Source: Panagrolaimus kolymaensis
Lineage: Eukaryota; Nematoda; Chromadorea; Rhabditida; Panagrolaimidae
DNA: 64,000 nt
Assembly (NCBI GenBank): GCA_028622995.1
Contig: JAJQJQ010000014.1
Coordinates: forward strand, 2,728,001 to 2,792,000
Direction of reading: 5' to 3'
The position numbers were made by a program, and so were the translations under genes. Below are positions 21,030 to 31,706 of this stretch, one piece after another. Each line of letters starts with the position of its first letter. Positions within the stretch are counted from its first letter, which is position 1. The notes below the pieces were generated by a model. That model did no database searches and had not been told where the DNA came from. It was given only the letters and a program-made list of their open reading frames with translations.

Positions 21030-22467
21030 TCATCTCTTTGCAAGAAAAACAAAGCCCCCGACTAAAGCAGATACAGTGGGAATAAACCCATATAACATAA
21101 TTTGGTTCATATGAAAGGAATTTTTAGGAAGGGAATTCAAATAATAAGCATAACAAGCAGCTCCAATTGCAACCGCTTCATCGGGATTTTGTTCATAACA
21201 TTGTTCTGAAGTTGGAAATGTTTCTTCAAGTAATTGCATAATCATTGGCATGCGAGTTGCTCCACCAACCCTTAGCACTTTATCCACTTTTATTTCGGTA
21301 GAATCTGAGCTAATCAAAGAGTTTTCTATAGTGGTTATGATTTTTTCCACTAAACTTTCTGACATTTCTTCAAATTCTTTCCTCGTAATTAATTCAAATG
21401 CTTCAATATTGGAATTGAAATCACTAACGTCTAAGCTAAAAATTAATATGATTTAAAAGTACTTTAAAATTGTATATTTTTTACAACGCTGCTTTTTGTG
21501 AAGATAAAATGTGTTTAATTTCCATGCATTTTACCAATAAACGATACTTCAGCTTTTCTGAGGAATTGACATTAATTAAATGTTTTTTCAATAAGATATC
21601 TTGAAAATGGTTAACTAAAATTTGATCAAAATCTCTTCCACCAAGATTAATATCTCCTGTGTTGCTTATAATTTCAAGCATATTATGATCTATTCTAAAA
21701 ATACACACATCCAAAGTCCCTCCACCAAGGTCAAATAATAATAATTTTATATTATTAGGGATATCTTCTTTCTCCATATAATAAGCAAATGCAGCAGCAA
21801 CTGGTTCAGGTAAAAGCATAACTTTTTTCCATCCTGCAAGATATCCAGCAAGTTGTGTTGCTATTTTTTGCTTGTTTGTAAATGCAGCTGGCACTGTTAT
21901 AACTACTTCATCTAGTTCAGTTCCTTGAAAATTTTCAAGTTCACGTTTAATATGCTTTAAAAATACGGCGGCAATTTCTTCTGGATTCTTCATTAACATA
22001 TTTTCTGGCCCTTGCACTTGTATTATTGGTTCATCATTAAAATTTAATACTTCGAACGGCCAATTTGCGTTAATTTCAAGATCTTTGAAGTTTTTTCCTA
22101 TTATTCTTTTCGAGTCAAATATTGATGAGTTTGAATAGTGTTGCATTTGGTTAAGAACAATATTCCCACATGTTTCATTTTCTTCTCTAAACGAAATATA
22201 GGAAGGAAGTTGTCTTTCCCCAGTATTATCAATTGCAACCGTTTCAATTCCATATTTACGACTTGCTGCCGCGCAGCATCGAGTCGTTCCAAGGTCAATT
22301 CCAACTGCGTTAACGATAGGTTTACCAGGCCTAATTTTTTTAGGAATACAGAATATTAACTATAAAAAAATTTTTTATTTTGCCTAAATAACTTTAACTC
22401 ACCGTTTCGTTAAGAATTTCTCCGTATAATCCCTGTGAGCGCGTTTCAAGCATATTTGTTTCTGTCA
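21030..22467 (-). CDS. Hsp70-like ATPase core with C-terminal hydrophobic tail
   Basis: Hsp70 nucleotide-binding domain protein of about 447 residues. Exons are 22467-22403 (MTETNMLETRSQGLYGEILN), 22359-21485 and 21435-21030. Seen in order: phosphate-1 motif NAVGIDLGTTRCCAAA, TGERQLPSYISF, connect region VVITVPAAFTNKQK, phosphate-2 LLLFDLGGGTLDVCIFRI, NLGGRDFDQILVNHF, TRKEFEEMSE, adenosine motif VLRVGGATRMPMIMQLLE, and NPDEAVAIGAA. The protein stops soon after this last motif: there is no interdomain linker or peptide-binding domain. Instead it ends with QIMLYGFIPTVSALVGGFVF then LAKR, a plausible single membrane span near the C-terminus. An NBD-only Hsp70 is known (HSPA13/STCH), but that has an N-terminal signal; this one has none visible. 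Likely role: a membrane-tethered ATPase partner; inferred. Confidence 0.87.
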
Positions 22468-22933
22468 TTTTAGCGTGCTGTAGAGATGCTGAAAAATGTC
22501 ATAAAACTCACTTTTTTCAACTTCAAGCAAAAAAATACTGACATGGAAAACTATTATAAACCAAAGTAAAAATAAATATCATGTAAAGAAAAATAAAATA
22601 AAATATGATACAATGAATGCTAGCGCGCTGCACTATATGTGCTAGTCTTCTTTAATGTTTAAAAAGAGGGTCATGTTCTTTTCATTTTTTATTGATAAGA
22701 TGTAATATGTATTGATTTTTTAACTTTATTCAACAATGAAATTCAATGTTAATTATTGCATTTCTTCCAGTTGAATGTTTTCCCACTTCGTTTCTTGTTT
22801 GCAATAATGAATAAGATTTGGTATTTATAAATGATAAATAAATAATTACTTTTTAATTTACAAAATTACTATAATATTTTTACAATTTTATTAAAATAAA
22901 AATTGTTTATTTCGATAATGTTTTTATAAAAAA
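22468..22933. other. Intergenic
   Basis: Upstream region of the Hsp70-like gene and downstream of the first MOLO1-like gene. AT-rich, no element recognised. Confidence 0.45.
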
Positions 22934-23904
22934 TCAAACACCAACATTTCCACAGTCATCTTCACAAAGCCCACAGCAACAAAGAAGTTTTATGCATTTA
23001 TAAATCCAACAGCTCCAAAAAGCACAAATTAATATTCCGAGAATACTTAAAACTATTATTTCATCTAATAAATGGTTAGGTTGATTAGCATCATTTTTGC
23101 CACCACCGCTATGAGTTGTTGTTGTTATTTGTCTTGTATGTTGAGTTTCAACGTGGACTTGTCGTTGTTGATTATTTTCTTGGGAAGAAGAAGTGCTGGG
23201 ATTTAGAGCTCTTTTAGCAGTTTCATCCAACATATTTAATATGGCATTTTCATAATCGCCTTTTCGATTGCTATCTTTCTGTAAAAAAATTATAATACAT
23301 AAATTAAAAGGCAAAAAAATTTTTTTTTAAAATCTACAAACTTCTTCGTCGAAGATTTCATTTAATTCTGTTGAAGTTACAGGCAATCTTAAATCTTCAG
23401 CAACCCATACACTTCGATCAACTGTGGCCAAAACAATTATAAAAGATTTGCCACAATTTGGATCTAAATTCCATCGACGAAGGATATTTTGTGTTTGGGG
23501 TTTCAAAGTCTAAAAACACAGCAAAATTAAATATTTTAGTTTCAAAAAAAGTGTTTTACTTGTGAATTTCCACCAACAAAATTTTTAGCGATTGCCACTC
23601 CACCAACAATTCCATGGTTCTCACACTCGTTGGTGCCATTATTTTTGGTGGTTAGTTTTTGTATTTTTTCAAAATATTTAATAATATTATTTCTAGCATT
23701 TTCAGTTAAAATATTATCTGGATCACAAAGAGCTGATTTTTGGTTGATAAAACATTTTTTTAAATCCGCTTCACTTTGAGGATTGGGAAAAGACGTTCCA
23801 TTCCATAAACTTGTATTTGGAGGAGCTGCGGTGGATAAACCTTCTTCACCCAATGAAGATAAAAAAGTAACCAAGGAAAGTATAAGTATTTCTAGCCACC
23901 TCAT
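22934..23904 (-). CDS. MOLO1-like membrane protein (copy 1)
   Basis: Type I membrane protein with a TPM/MOLO1-like extracellular domain. C. elegans MOLO-1 is an auxiliary subunit of levamisole-sensitive acetylcholine receptors; most paralogs have no known role. Exons are 23904-23560, 23509-23342 and 23278-22934. A signal peptide (MRWLEILILSLVTFLSSL) is followed by WNGTSFPNPQ, KKCFINQKSALCDPDNIL, ECENHGIVGGVAIAKNFVGG, ILRRWNLDPNCGKSFIIVLA, VDRSVWVAEDLRLPV and DYENAILNMLDETAKRAL, all family hallmarks. A Gln/Thr/Gly-rich stalk precedes one TM (IIVLSILGILICAFWSCWIY) and a Cys-rich cytosolic tail (KLLCCCGLCEDDCG). Introns are phase 0. Three relatives lie at 33257-38097. It is the only copy separated from that cluster by the protease and ShKT genes. 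Confidence 0.87.
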
Positions 23905-24602
23905 AGTTTTTTTTCCAACAAAACTGATACTATTTTTTTTTGTTTTGAAAAAACCTTAAATTGAGAAGTAAAAAAAATACAAATTAAAAAGAACTGCCTT
24001 CTTTTCATTGATCTTTGTCTTTACTCAAAAAATTTAAGTTGCCCATCGACTTTTTTTTTTGTGTTGCGTTTTTGGTTGTCTATTTTTCAATCTTAAAGAG
24101 TAAAGAGAGAGAGATTTTTTGACAAGAGTTTATTACCTGTTTTTTCCTTTGTGAAATCAATTAACAAATATCGAAAAAAATATATGTCGTGTCTCTAGTT
24201 TGAACACCTTTAATTTTTTTTGTTTTATTGTTGTTTCTTTTCGATAAACTTTCTTTAGTAAAGAGCAAAAAAGGAAACTAAAAAGTGAATATGTTTGACT
24301 AAAAAAAGAATAGAAAAAAGGGTAATAAGTAATTAACAAATTGATTTTTCTCTGTATGTGAAAATTGAATTTCAAAAATATTTTTTTTATGGTAAGATTT
24401 GTTGCACCTCTTCTTTAAGCATCTAAGAAATAAATTTATTTTATTCGGGAATAAAAAATTTTTTATAACAAAATTATAGTTGGTACGTGGAGAAAAAAGG
24501 TGAAAATTATAAACAATTATTAAATTCAAGTTTTCCACGCGGAATAAATTTTCAGTGGCTTTTATATTTCAATAATATGCCAAAGAAGTAATAATGAACT
24601 AA
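23905..24602. promoter_or_regulatory. Upstream region with conserved box
   Basis: Upstream of the first MOLO1-like gene. At 24191-24215 lies TCTCTAGTTTGAACACC followed by T-rich sequence and TTGTTGTTT, about 290 nt before the ATG. The same box at a similar distance precedes the copies at 33257 and 35314, so it is part of the duplicated promoter. No protein-coding feature here; the minus-strand frames are low complexity. Confidence 0.5.
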
Positions 24603-25540
24603 TTAACATTGAATTTCATTATTGCTTTTTTCTTTTAACCATGCGCAATTTTCCGAATCAATGTATGCGAAAGTTACTGTAAAATTAAAAGTGATTTATT
24701 TATGTTTCACCGAGAAATAAAATTTGAGTTACCTGCGCACGATGTACTATTCGTGCTGCAACCACCTGTACTGGTAATACCAAATTGAAGAAAACCATCA
24801 CAGGGAGTATAAACAAAAGCTGGTCCACCGCTATCACCCTAAATATTTAACTAATATAAAAAAAGAATTTATTTTGAATTCTAATCCTTACTCTTCCCAA
24901 TCCATAGTTTGATGTCGTTGTTGAAACACCATAGGTATCAACTCGATCAACAGTTAAATTAACTACTCTTAAATCTTCTGATCTTGCTAAATAGTTCATT
25001 TATATACTACACTTTTATGAAAGCAAAATAAAGTTAAAACTTACTTCCAGTTTCTGTAATACCAAATCCAATTGAGCTAAAACTATTATTGAATCTAGGT
25101 ATATATGTATGATCTAATTTGACAGGTTGAACACGAGAATTAAAGACAATTGGTTGGGCGAGCTAAAAACAATTTTTTTTATCTTAATTTGATTTAAAGA
25201 GTCATGCCTTAATTAAAGCGATGTCATCATTAGTACCAATAGTGAGGTTTACTTTTAAAAAAAGATTTTCAGCTTGATATGCGACTGAACCGGTAACATT
25301 TGCTCGGTGATCACGACCGAGGTGGTAAATGACATTGCTAGCATTTCGATAATAAAAACAATGGGCAGCAGAAAGGATATATCTTTCATGAATTATTGAC
25401 CCACCACATCCTGCACCAAAAGCATAAAAGGGGTATTTATCCGTAGTGGTAATATTACCATTTACAACTTTTGTAACAAATTGTGCGGTTGTAAAATGAA
25501 TAAAGGAAAAGGCAAGAATAATAACTTTAAAACCAAACAT
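24603..25540 (-). CDS. Trypsin-like serine protease (S1A), catalytic residues intact
   Basis: Secreted chymotrypsin-fold protease. Exons are 25540-25204, then about 25161-25049, 24987-24892, 24840-24735 and 24679-24603. A signal peptide (MFGFKVIILAFSFIHFTTAQ) precedes a short propeptide and an activation-like KVVNGN site. The catalytic His lies in YILSAAHCFYY, Asp in NDDIALIKA and Ser in GDSGGPAFVY. Paired cysteines surround the His and the C-terminal ENCAWLKEK. The first intron appears to start with GC (AAG|GCATGA) rather than GT; the paralogs have GT at the same place. Introns and phases agree with the two neighbours, which lost catalytic residues. It is divergent with the copy at 26079 and shares with it a mirrored upstream module. 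Likely an intestinal digestive enzyme; inferred from family and upstream GATA site. Confidence 0.87.
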
Positions 25541-26078
25541 TATGGATAAAATATCAAATTATGTTATAAATTATTAAAAAAATTCAACTTTTATATCATT
25601 TTTGAAAGAAACGTTAAACCCGATTATCATTAATCTGTTTACAGTTTTTTTATAAAAAAAAATTAACATATTTATGAACGAAAGAGGCGTTATGGCGGGC
25701 GATTCATTAAAAAAGCTTAACATAATGAATGCGTGACATTTTTAAGTGTTCAGTGTACAAAAATGTTCCGTGCAATTTTGTTTTTTAATCGGTTTCAGCT
25801 GATATCAAATAAATTCTACAAGAGATTTAAAAGGTGGCAATGAAACTGGCTATATTAATGTCTGTTTAGAGTGTCATGCGCCATATTTTATTTATTATTA
25901 AAAATTAAACTATTCAAAAGTGAAAAAACGATTACGCCTCTTTCATTCATAAATATGTTAACTTTTAATGAAAAACTGTAAACAGATTAATGATAATCGC
26001 GTTTATGTTCTTTTAAAAAATGATATAAAAGCCAAAAATATGGACAATTTTATAACATAATTAGATATTTTATCAATA
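25541..26078. promoter_or_regulatory. Divergent promoter with mirrored GATA/forkhead module
   Basis: The module TGATAATCG with neighbouring CTGTAAACAG, AACATATTTATGAA and AAAGAGGCGT occurs twice in opposite orientation: about 25618-25692 facing the gene at 24603-25540, and about 25930-26008 facing the gene at 26079. TGATAA is the core of intestinal GATA factors such as ELT-2, and GTAAACA is the forkhead core. The middle (about 25700-25920) carries GAATGCGTGACATTTTTAAG and is repeated at 29500-29660. Conservation across three gene copies suggests real regulatory function. Confidence 0.6.
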
Positions 26079-26996
26079 ATGTATTGTTTTAAAGTTATTA
26101 TTCTTGCTTTTTCCTTTATTCATTTTAACACCGCACAATTTGTTCCAACGACAACGGAAGTTTTTCCATTTTTTGCTTATCTTGAATCGTGTCTTGGATC
26201 AATAATTCATGAAAGATATATCCTTTCTTCAGCCGATTGCTTTTATTATCTTGATGCTTGCGATGTAGTTTTCCATGTTGGTCGGGATCATCGATCGAAT
26301 GCTACCGGATCAGTGGCATATCCAGCTGAAAGCATTTTTCTAAAACAAAACAGCACTCATGAAACTGGATATCAAGACGACATTGCGCTAATTAAGGTAT
26401 GGCTTTTTTAAAAAAAGTTTAAAAAAAGAAGTTTTTAGCTCGCTCAACCCATCGAGTTTAATTCTCGTGTTCAACCTGTCAAATTAGATCATACAATTGT
26501 ATTAAACATTAATGAAAGTTTTAGCGCATTAGGATTTGGTATTACCAGTAATGGAGGTATATTTTTTATTTTTTTTAGGAAATTTTTAGAATATTCTATT
26601 TGTGAACTTCTTAGGACCATCAGATGATTTACATGTTGCTACTCTAAATGCCATGGGATCTAACTCGGGTTACTATAATTCTTATTATTCTCAAGTTGAA
26701 ATGGGAATTGTAAGAGCTATAAATTATTAATAATTTTATACATTTGTAAAATGTTTAGAATGATAGAGGAGGGCCATCTTTTATTACTCAACGCTGTGAA
26801 GGCTTTGTTCAATTCGGCGTCCTTTCAGCAGTTTCGGGGATAACAACTGCAAATAATACAGCATTGTATTCATGTAAATAATTTTTTGATTTAGGCATTT
26901 TAAAAGATAAATAATTTTTTTAGCAACTTTTGCGCTCATCAATTCTGAAAATTGCGCATGGTTAAAAGAAAAAAGTGATAATGAAATTCAATGTTA
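26079..26996 (+). CDS. Serine protease homologue, His and Ser lost
   Basis: S1A-fold protein predicted to be inactive. Exons are 26079-26396, 26439-26557, 26613-26709, 26760-26874 and 26924-26996. The signal peptide is MYCFKVIILAFSFIHFNTAQ. The catalytic His position reads YILSSADCFYY (Asp at residue 53 instead of His). The nucleophile motif reads NDRGGPSF (Arg instead of Ser). The Asp motif QDDIALIK remains. There is no IVGG-like activation site: the mature start reads PTTTEVFPFFAYLESC. Overall length, cysteines and exon phases match the intact protease at 24603, and the reading frame is open throughout. The frame is preserved although the active site is gone, which argues for a retained binding or decoy role rather than random decay. 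Close paralog: 28406-29325. Confidence 0.83.
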
Positions 26997-28405
26997 AGAA
27001 TTATTGTAAAACATTCTTTAAAAAAATATTATTTTTTTAATTTATGGCCTAACGCGGTTATTTCATTTTATTTTTATTTTAATGTTGAATAAAATTTAAA
27101 ACAAAATTTATAGAATGATTACAACTTCTTTGCCATGCTTTTTATCATAATAGCCGTCTTATTGTACCATTCTTTTGAGACTAATTTAGTAACTTACGTT
27201 TGCTTGGTAATTTTCAAAAGTTAATAAAAAATGAAAGCATTGTGGAAATTTTAACGTTATGCATGCGAACGTACATTCATTATTTTTGGTATCCAAACTA
27301 CTTTTCTCTTTGCTTTTCTCAACAAAAATTGTTTTAGAATGATGGGGTAACTAACATATATACATTGATGCACAGACGAACGCATTCTTGTGTTTGTCAA
27401 TACCACTTTTCATTTTTTTCCTCCGTTTAAAAATGTTATAGAAAGTGGGCCAGAGAAATAAAGAAAAGTGCTATTTTTTCAAAAAAAAAATGTAAAAAAA
27501 AGAGTTTCCAAAGATAGCAATATCCTAGTTTGGACAACCACTTTTTTATTTATTATTTTGCTTTTCGATAAAACATAGCAAAAAATTTCAATTTTCTTTT
27601 AAATTTAAACGTATTAAAAAAATTGTTTATATATTATTTTGATTATTGCGTTATTCAGTAAACATATGCGATATTTCTTTTTGATGAAAAATTAGTAGAG
27701 AAATAATTTAAAATATGTGAATTATTAGCTTTAACTTTCTTCGCTTTTTTTATTTTTATATGTGGGCAAAGCTATATCCAAAGATATGGCAAAATTAGCT
27801 CTAAAAAAATGCATAATTAGCATTTTATAATATTTTCAAAAAAAATTAAAGAGAAATTAAAAAAAAATTAAAATAATATATAAAAAATGAAAGGAAAATG
27901 GAGAATCGAACCTCACATGGGCAATGCACCCGATCACACCGTATGTACAAAAAAGTAGAAGAAAAAAGTTATAATTTAATAGTAAAAAATCTTTTTTAAT
28001 GACTCAATACATATTTCGAAACAATTGTTTATAGCTTTATTTTTTATTCCACTGTACACTTAAAAATATATTGTGAATGAACGACATATGTTGCTTACAA
28101 AAATTTTGTTTAATTCTTGTAGCCAAAAATAGAAAAAAATTAAATAAATAATCTTTGGAAAAGAAAAAATACGAAGTGCTGCTATTAACAAACCAAAAAA
28201 AACGACGATGCAACTTTTTGTGGGATTTTTGACCAAAAAACATTATCGAAATAAACAAATTTTATTATAACAAAATTTTAAAAATATTATAGTAAATATG
28301 TGAATGAAAAGGTAACCATTTTATAATGATTTTAGTCTACCAGATCTCATTCATTTTCAACAAGAGAAGAATTGGTAAAATTTTCAACTGGAAACAATGA
28401 ACTAA
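26997..28405. other. Intergenic, 1.4 kb
   Basis: AT-rich. At about 27897-27950 the minus strand has GGTTCGATTC, which resembles the internal B box of tRNA-type promoters, but a full cloverleaf does not fold convincingly. The reading frame at 28037-28258 looks like chance. Confidence 0.45.
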
Positions 28406-29325
28406 TTAACATTGAATTTCATTATTGCTTTTTTCTTTTAACCATGCGCAATTTTCAGAATTGATGAGCGCAAAAGTTGCTGTAAAATTATTAATCTTTA
28501 AAAGTGTTAATAAAAAAACAAAAAACTATTTACATGAATACAATGCTGTATTATTTGCAGTTGTAACCTTCGAAACTGCTGAAATGACGCCGAATTGAAC
28601 GATACCTTTACAGTGTTTAGTAATAAAAGCCGGACTTCCACAATCATTCTAAATATTTTTTAAAAAAATGTAAAAAGTTATTAATAATTTATCGCTCTTA
28701 CACTTCCCATTCCAACTTGAGAATAATAAGAATCAAAGTAATCGGAGTTCACGTTCATAGCATTAAAAGTTGCAGCTTTTAAATCCTCTGATGGTACTAA
28801 ACAATGTTCATTTATAGAAAAAAATCCAATAAAATAAAAAGCATACTTCCATTACCGGTAATACCAAATCCAATTGAGCTAAAACTTCCATTAATCCTTG
28901 GTACATATGTATGGTCTAATTTGACAGGATAAACACGAGAATTAAAGGCGATAGGTTGGGCGAGCTAAAAATAATTTTTAATTTTAATTTGGTTTAAAAA
29001 GCAATACTTTAATTAATGCGATATTGTCTCCATATCCAGTTTCATGAGTGCTATTTTGCTTTAAAAAAATGCTTTCAGCTGGATATGCCACTGATCCTGA
29101 AGAATTCGATCGATGATCCCGACCAACATGAAAAACTACATCGCAAGCATCAAGATAATAAAAACAATGTGCAGCAGAAAGGATATATCTTTCATGAATT
29201 ATTGATCCAAGACACGATTCAAGATAAGCAAAAAATGGAAAAACTTCCGTTGTCGTTGGAACAAATTGTGCGGTGTTAAAATGAATAATGGAAAAAGACA
29301 GAAGAATAACTTTAAAACCATACAT
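28406..29325 (-). CDS. Serine protease homologue, catalytic Ser replaced by Cys
   Basis: Closest paralog of the gene at 26079. Exons are 29325-29010, then about 28965-28850, 28799-28703, 28649-28535 and 28482-28406. The signal peptide MYGFKVILLSFSIIHFNTAQ is followed by VPTTTEVFPFFAYLESC. His is kept (YILSAAHCFYY) and Asp is kept (GDNIALIK), but the nucleophile loop reads NDCGSPAF: Ser to Cys and the second Gly to Ser. The C-terminal SENCAWLKEKSNNEIQC is shared with both neighbours. Frames and splice sites are intact. A thiol nucleophile in this fold is found in some viral chymotrypsin-like proteases; whether this protein hydrolyses anything is unknown. No IVGG-type activation motif is present. 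Confidence 0.83.
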
Positions 29326-29760
29326 TATTGATAAAATATCAAATTATATTATAAATTGTCTATATTTTGTGGACTTTTATATCATTTTTGAAAAACGCAT
29401 AAACCCGATTATTATTAATCTGTTTACAGTTTTTTTACAACAAAATTAACATATTTATGAACGATAAAGACGTATTAGCGGGCGACTCTTTAACAAGACT
29501 TAACATAACGAATGCGTGACATTTTTAAGTGTTCAGTGTACAAAAATGTTCCGTGCAATTTTGTTTTTTAATCGGTTTCAGCTGATACCAAATAAATTCT
29601 ACAAGAGATTTAAAACGTGGCAATAAAACTGGCTATATTAATCTCAGTTTAGAGTATCATTTGTTCGTATTTATTACTTTTTTAAAAATAAAACTATTTG
29701 AAACTGAAAAAACGATTACGCCTCTTTTATTCATAAATATTTAAATTTTACATGGAATCA
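29326..29760. repeat. Duplicated copy of the divergent protease promoter
   Basis: It repeats 25541-26010 (same order: forkhead-like CTGTTTACAG, AACATATTTATGAACG, GAATGCGTGACATTTTTAAG, TTTTTTAATCGGTTTCAGCT, then the mirrored AACGATTACGCCTCTT). The mirrored half at 29708-29745 has no protease gene downstream, and its GATA and forkhead sites are lost. The TGATAA site nearest the gene reads GATTATTATTAATC, a changed core. It shows that a gene pair was duplicated and one partner lost. Confidence 0.7.
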
Positions 29761-30213
29761 ATCATGAAAAAAGAAAAAAGAAAGAAGAAATAGTTAAATT
29801 ATCAAAGAGAAAAAATAATTTTTAAAAAATTATTTACAATTTTATAATGAAAATAATTTTAAGTAAATAAGAAATTAGCTAATTTTATATTTTTATGTTT
29901 AAAAAAAAATTACAAAATTTCCGAGCGAAGAAGTAAAATATTGTATGTTTTTGGTATAATGACCCCTAAAATCGAAATAATTTATTTAACTTTTATTTCC
30001 ACAAAATTACTATGACGATTTAAGGTCGAAGTGCATCAACCTAAACATATGCTATCGTTTATTTATTTTTCTGGTTATAAGAAATTTTGGTTTAAACCAA
30101 AATACCATCTACATTTACATTAAGGAGTGTTGCCAGGTTTAAAAAAATAGGTAAAGTACATATAGTTAATTAAAAAAGTTTAAAGTTTTTAAAAAGCATT
30201 TTTATTTAAATAT
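29761..30213. other. Intergenic
   Basis: AT-rich spacer where the lost partner protease copy would be expected. No coding similarity to the protease remains that I can see. Confidence 0.4.
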
Positions 30214-30787
30214 TTAACATAAATTACAACTCCTTCCACAATATTGACGTCTTTGAGCAAGGGTATAATAGGTGTTATTACAAAAGCCATTTCTCACCCA
30301 ATTAGCACAATTTGAGTTTGTATCGCTACAACTGCTGCTAATAATCGAATTTGAACAACGTCCACAAGTGTTCGGACAATTTCGGGTCATTAATGAATAA
30401 TATACACTATTGTTACAAAGATAACTATTTTCAGCGCAGTTGCTTGCAACATCCAAGCAAGTTGATGAGGAAGGTGTGAATGTTGTGGATATGGTTGTTG
30501 TTGTGGTACATCTGTCGCAAGTTCGAGCGCAATTTGCTGTCATAAAACCATAGAAAGTTACATCTTCACAAAGTTGACGCATATCTAAGCAACGAATATT
30601 CAAATCTCTACAACCTGTTCCATTGAGACATGTGCCGCACGTTCCTGGACAATATGTATTCATGATTGTCGTCCATTGAGAATCCCTGCATTTATTTCTA
30701 TTTGCTGTGCAATTTATTGGAGCCGCTAAAATTATGTATTTTATTTTAAATAAGTGCTTTTAAATAACAAACTTTCATCATCTCCAC
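30212..30787 (-). repeat. Near-identical inverted tract, left arm
   Basis: The end of exon 1, the intron and all of exon 2 of the minus-strand ShKT gene match 32008-32582 base for base as far as I compared, except one C/T difference near the 3' end (a synonymous Cys codon). Similarity drops sharply at both edges. This is best explained by recent gene conversion between inverted paralogs. Confidence 0.85.
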
Positions 30788-31082
30788 AAATATATTCAGG
30801 TCTTTGACAACATAGTCCGCATCGTCGTGCGCACTCTAATGAAATTCTTTGCATATTAGGATTTATGCAATCACTATCATACGCTGCTGGAACCACAGAA
30901 ATATCAGCTCCTACAGAAGCAAAAATTTCAAAACATATGGCATCGTCCAACTCGTTTTCGCATGCCGTAGCAATTGGCAAAAATCTTGTACCCGAAGCAT
31001 CAAAGCACTCTATCGAATAACCTAAATCAAACAGGAAGCTAATAGCAAAAATAACAATGTATTTTGTGATTAATATCATCAC
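30214..31082 (-). CDS. Secreted ShKT-domain protein (inverted copy 1)
   Basis: Secreted protein with four ShKT modules after a distinct Cys-rich N-terminal domain. Exons 31082-30773 and 30725-30214 are joined by a 47-nt intron (donor GTTTGT). Exon 1 has a signal peptide (MMILITKYIVIFAISFLF), then ECFDASGTRFLP, ACENELDD, LECARRCGLCCQRPEY. Exon 2 has C...C...C spacing typical of ShKT ending in YCPGTCGTC, NCARTCDRC, NCPNTCGRC and YCGRSCNLC. A Thr/Ser linker separates modules two and three. ShKT domains in nematodes occur in surface, cuticle and secreted enzymes; no enzymatic domain is present here. The second exon product is identical in all 149 residues from its first Met to that of the inverted neighbour, while exon 1 is strongly diverged. 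Confidence 0.88.
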
Positions 31083-31706
31083 TTTTGTTACCTAAAAATT
31101 TAATTTATTATTATTAAAGTTAAAACATTTAAAAAAATTAGATAAACGGATATAATTGTTTCCTTTTATATTGCCCGAAATTTTTTTGTTATTAAGTTTA
31201 TCAAATGAAAAAAAATAAACCATTGTCGTCGTCGATGTACTGGAATAAAAAACACAGCAGCTTACCAAATATGTCGAGAAAAAAAATTTGTTAACGTGCA
31301 TGTAAAAAAAAAGGATTTGTTTGACCAGTCCACCAACATGTTCTGTGGCAGCAGGAAGGAAATATTTTCCATTTTTTCAATTTGCAACATTAAAGCCTTG
31401 CGTTTTTAATCAAACTAAACTGACAATGAGAAACAACAATGTTTTACAGGATGTAATTTTTATAATGCAACAATTTTAAATGCTTCCAGCGGTAGACTTT
31501 CCTGTTTAACCAATTTTTTTGTTGTTGCTTATTTGATAAGCTGCGCTTCCTAGCTACAGGAATCATCATTGTTTCATTTGAAAGAGGTAAATGAAAATAT
31601 AAAATTGGCAATATAAAAGAAATCATGCAATGTTTACTAGTTTTTCTCAAAAAAGCTTTATTTTATTAAAGAAATAACTTACATATTTTTTGATAAAACA
31701 AATTTA
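31083..31706. other. Spacer between inverted ShKT genes
   Basis: Shared upstream region of two divergent genes. AT-rich; I found no mirrored promoter module. The minus-strand frames here are not supported. Confidence 0.45.

Noticed and set aside
24157..24538. Two minus-strand frames upstream of the first MOLO1-like gene
   Set aside because: Hydrophobic low-complexity translation without homology; the area is the duplicated promoter region.
27890..27970. tRNA-like sequence with a B-box (GGTTCGATTC, minus strand)
   Set aside because: Acceptor and D arms do not pair and the T stem has a mismatch; at most a tRNA-derived relic.
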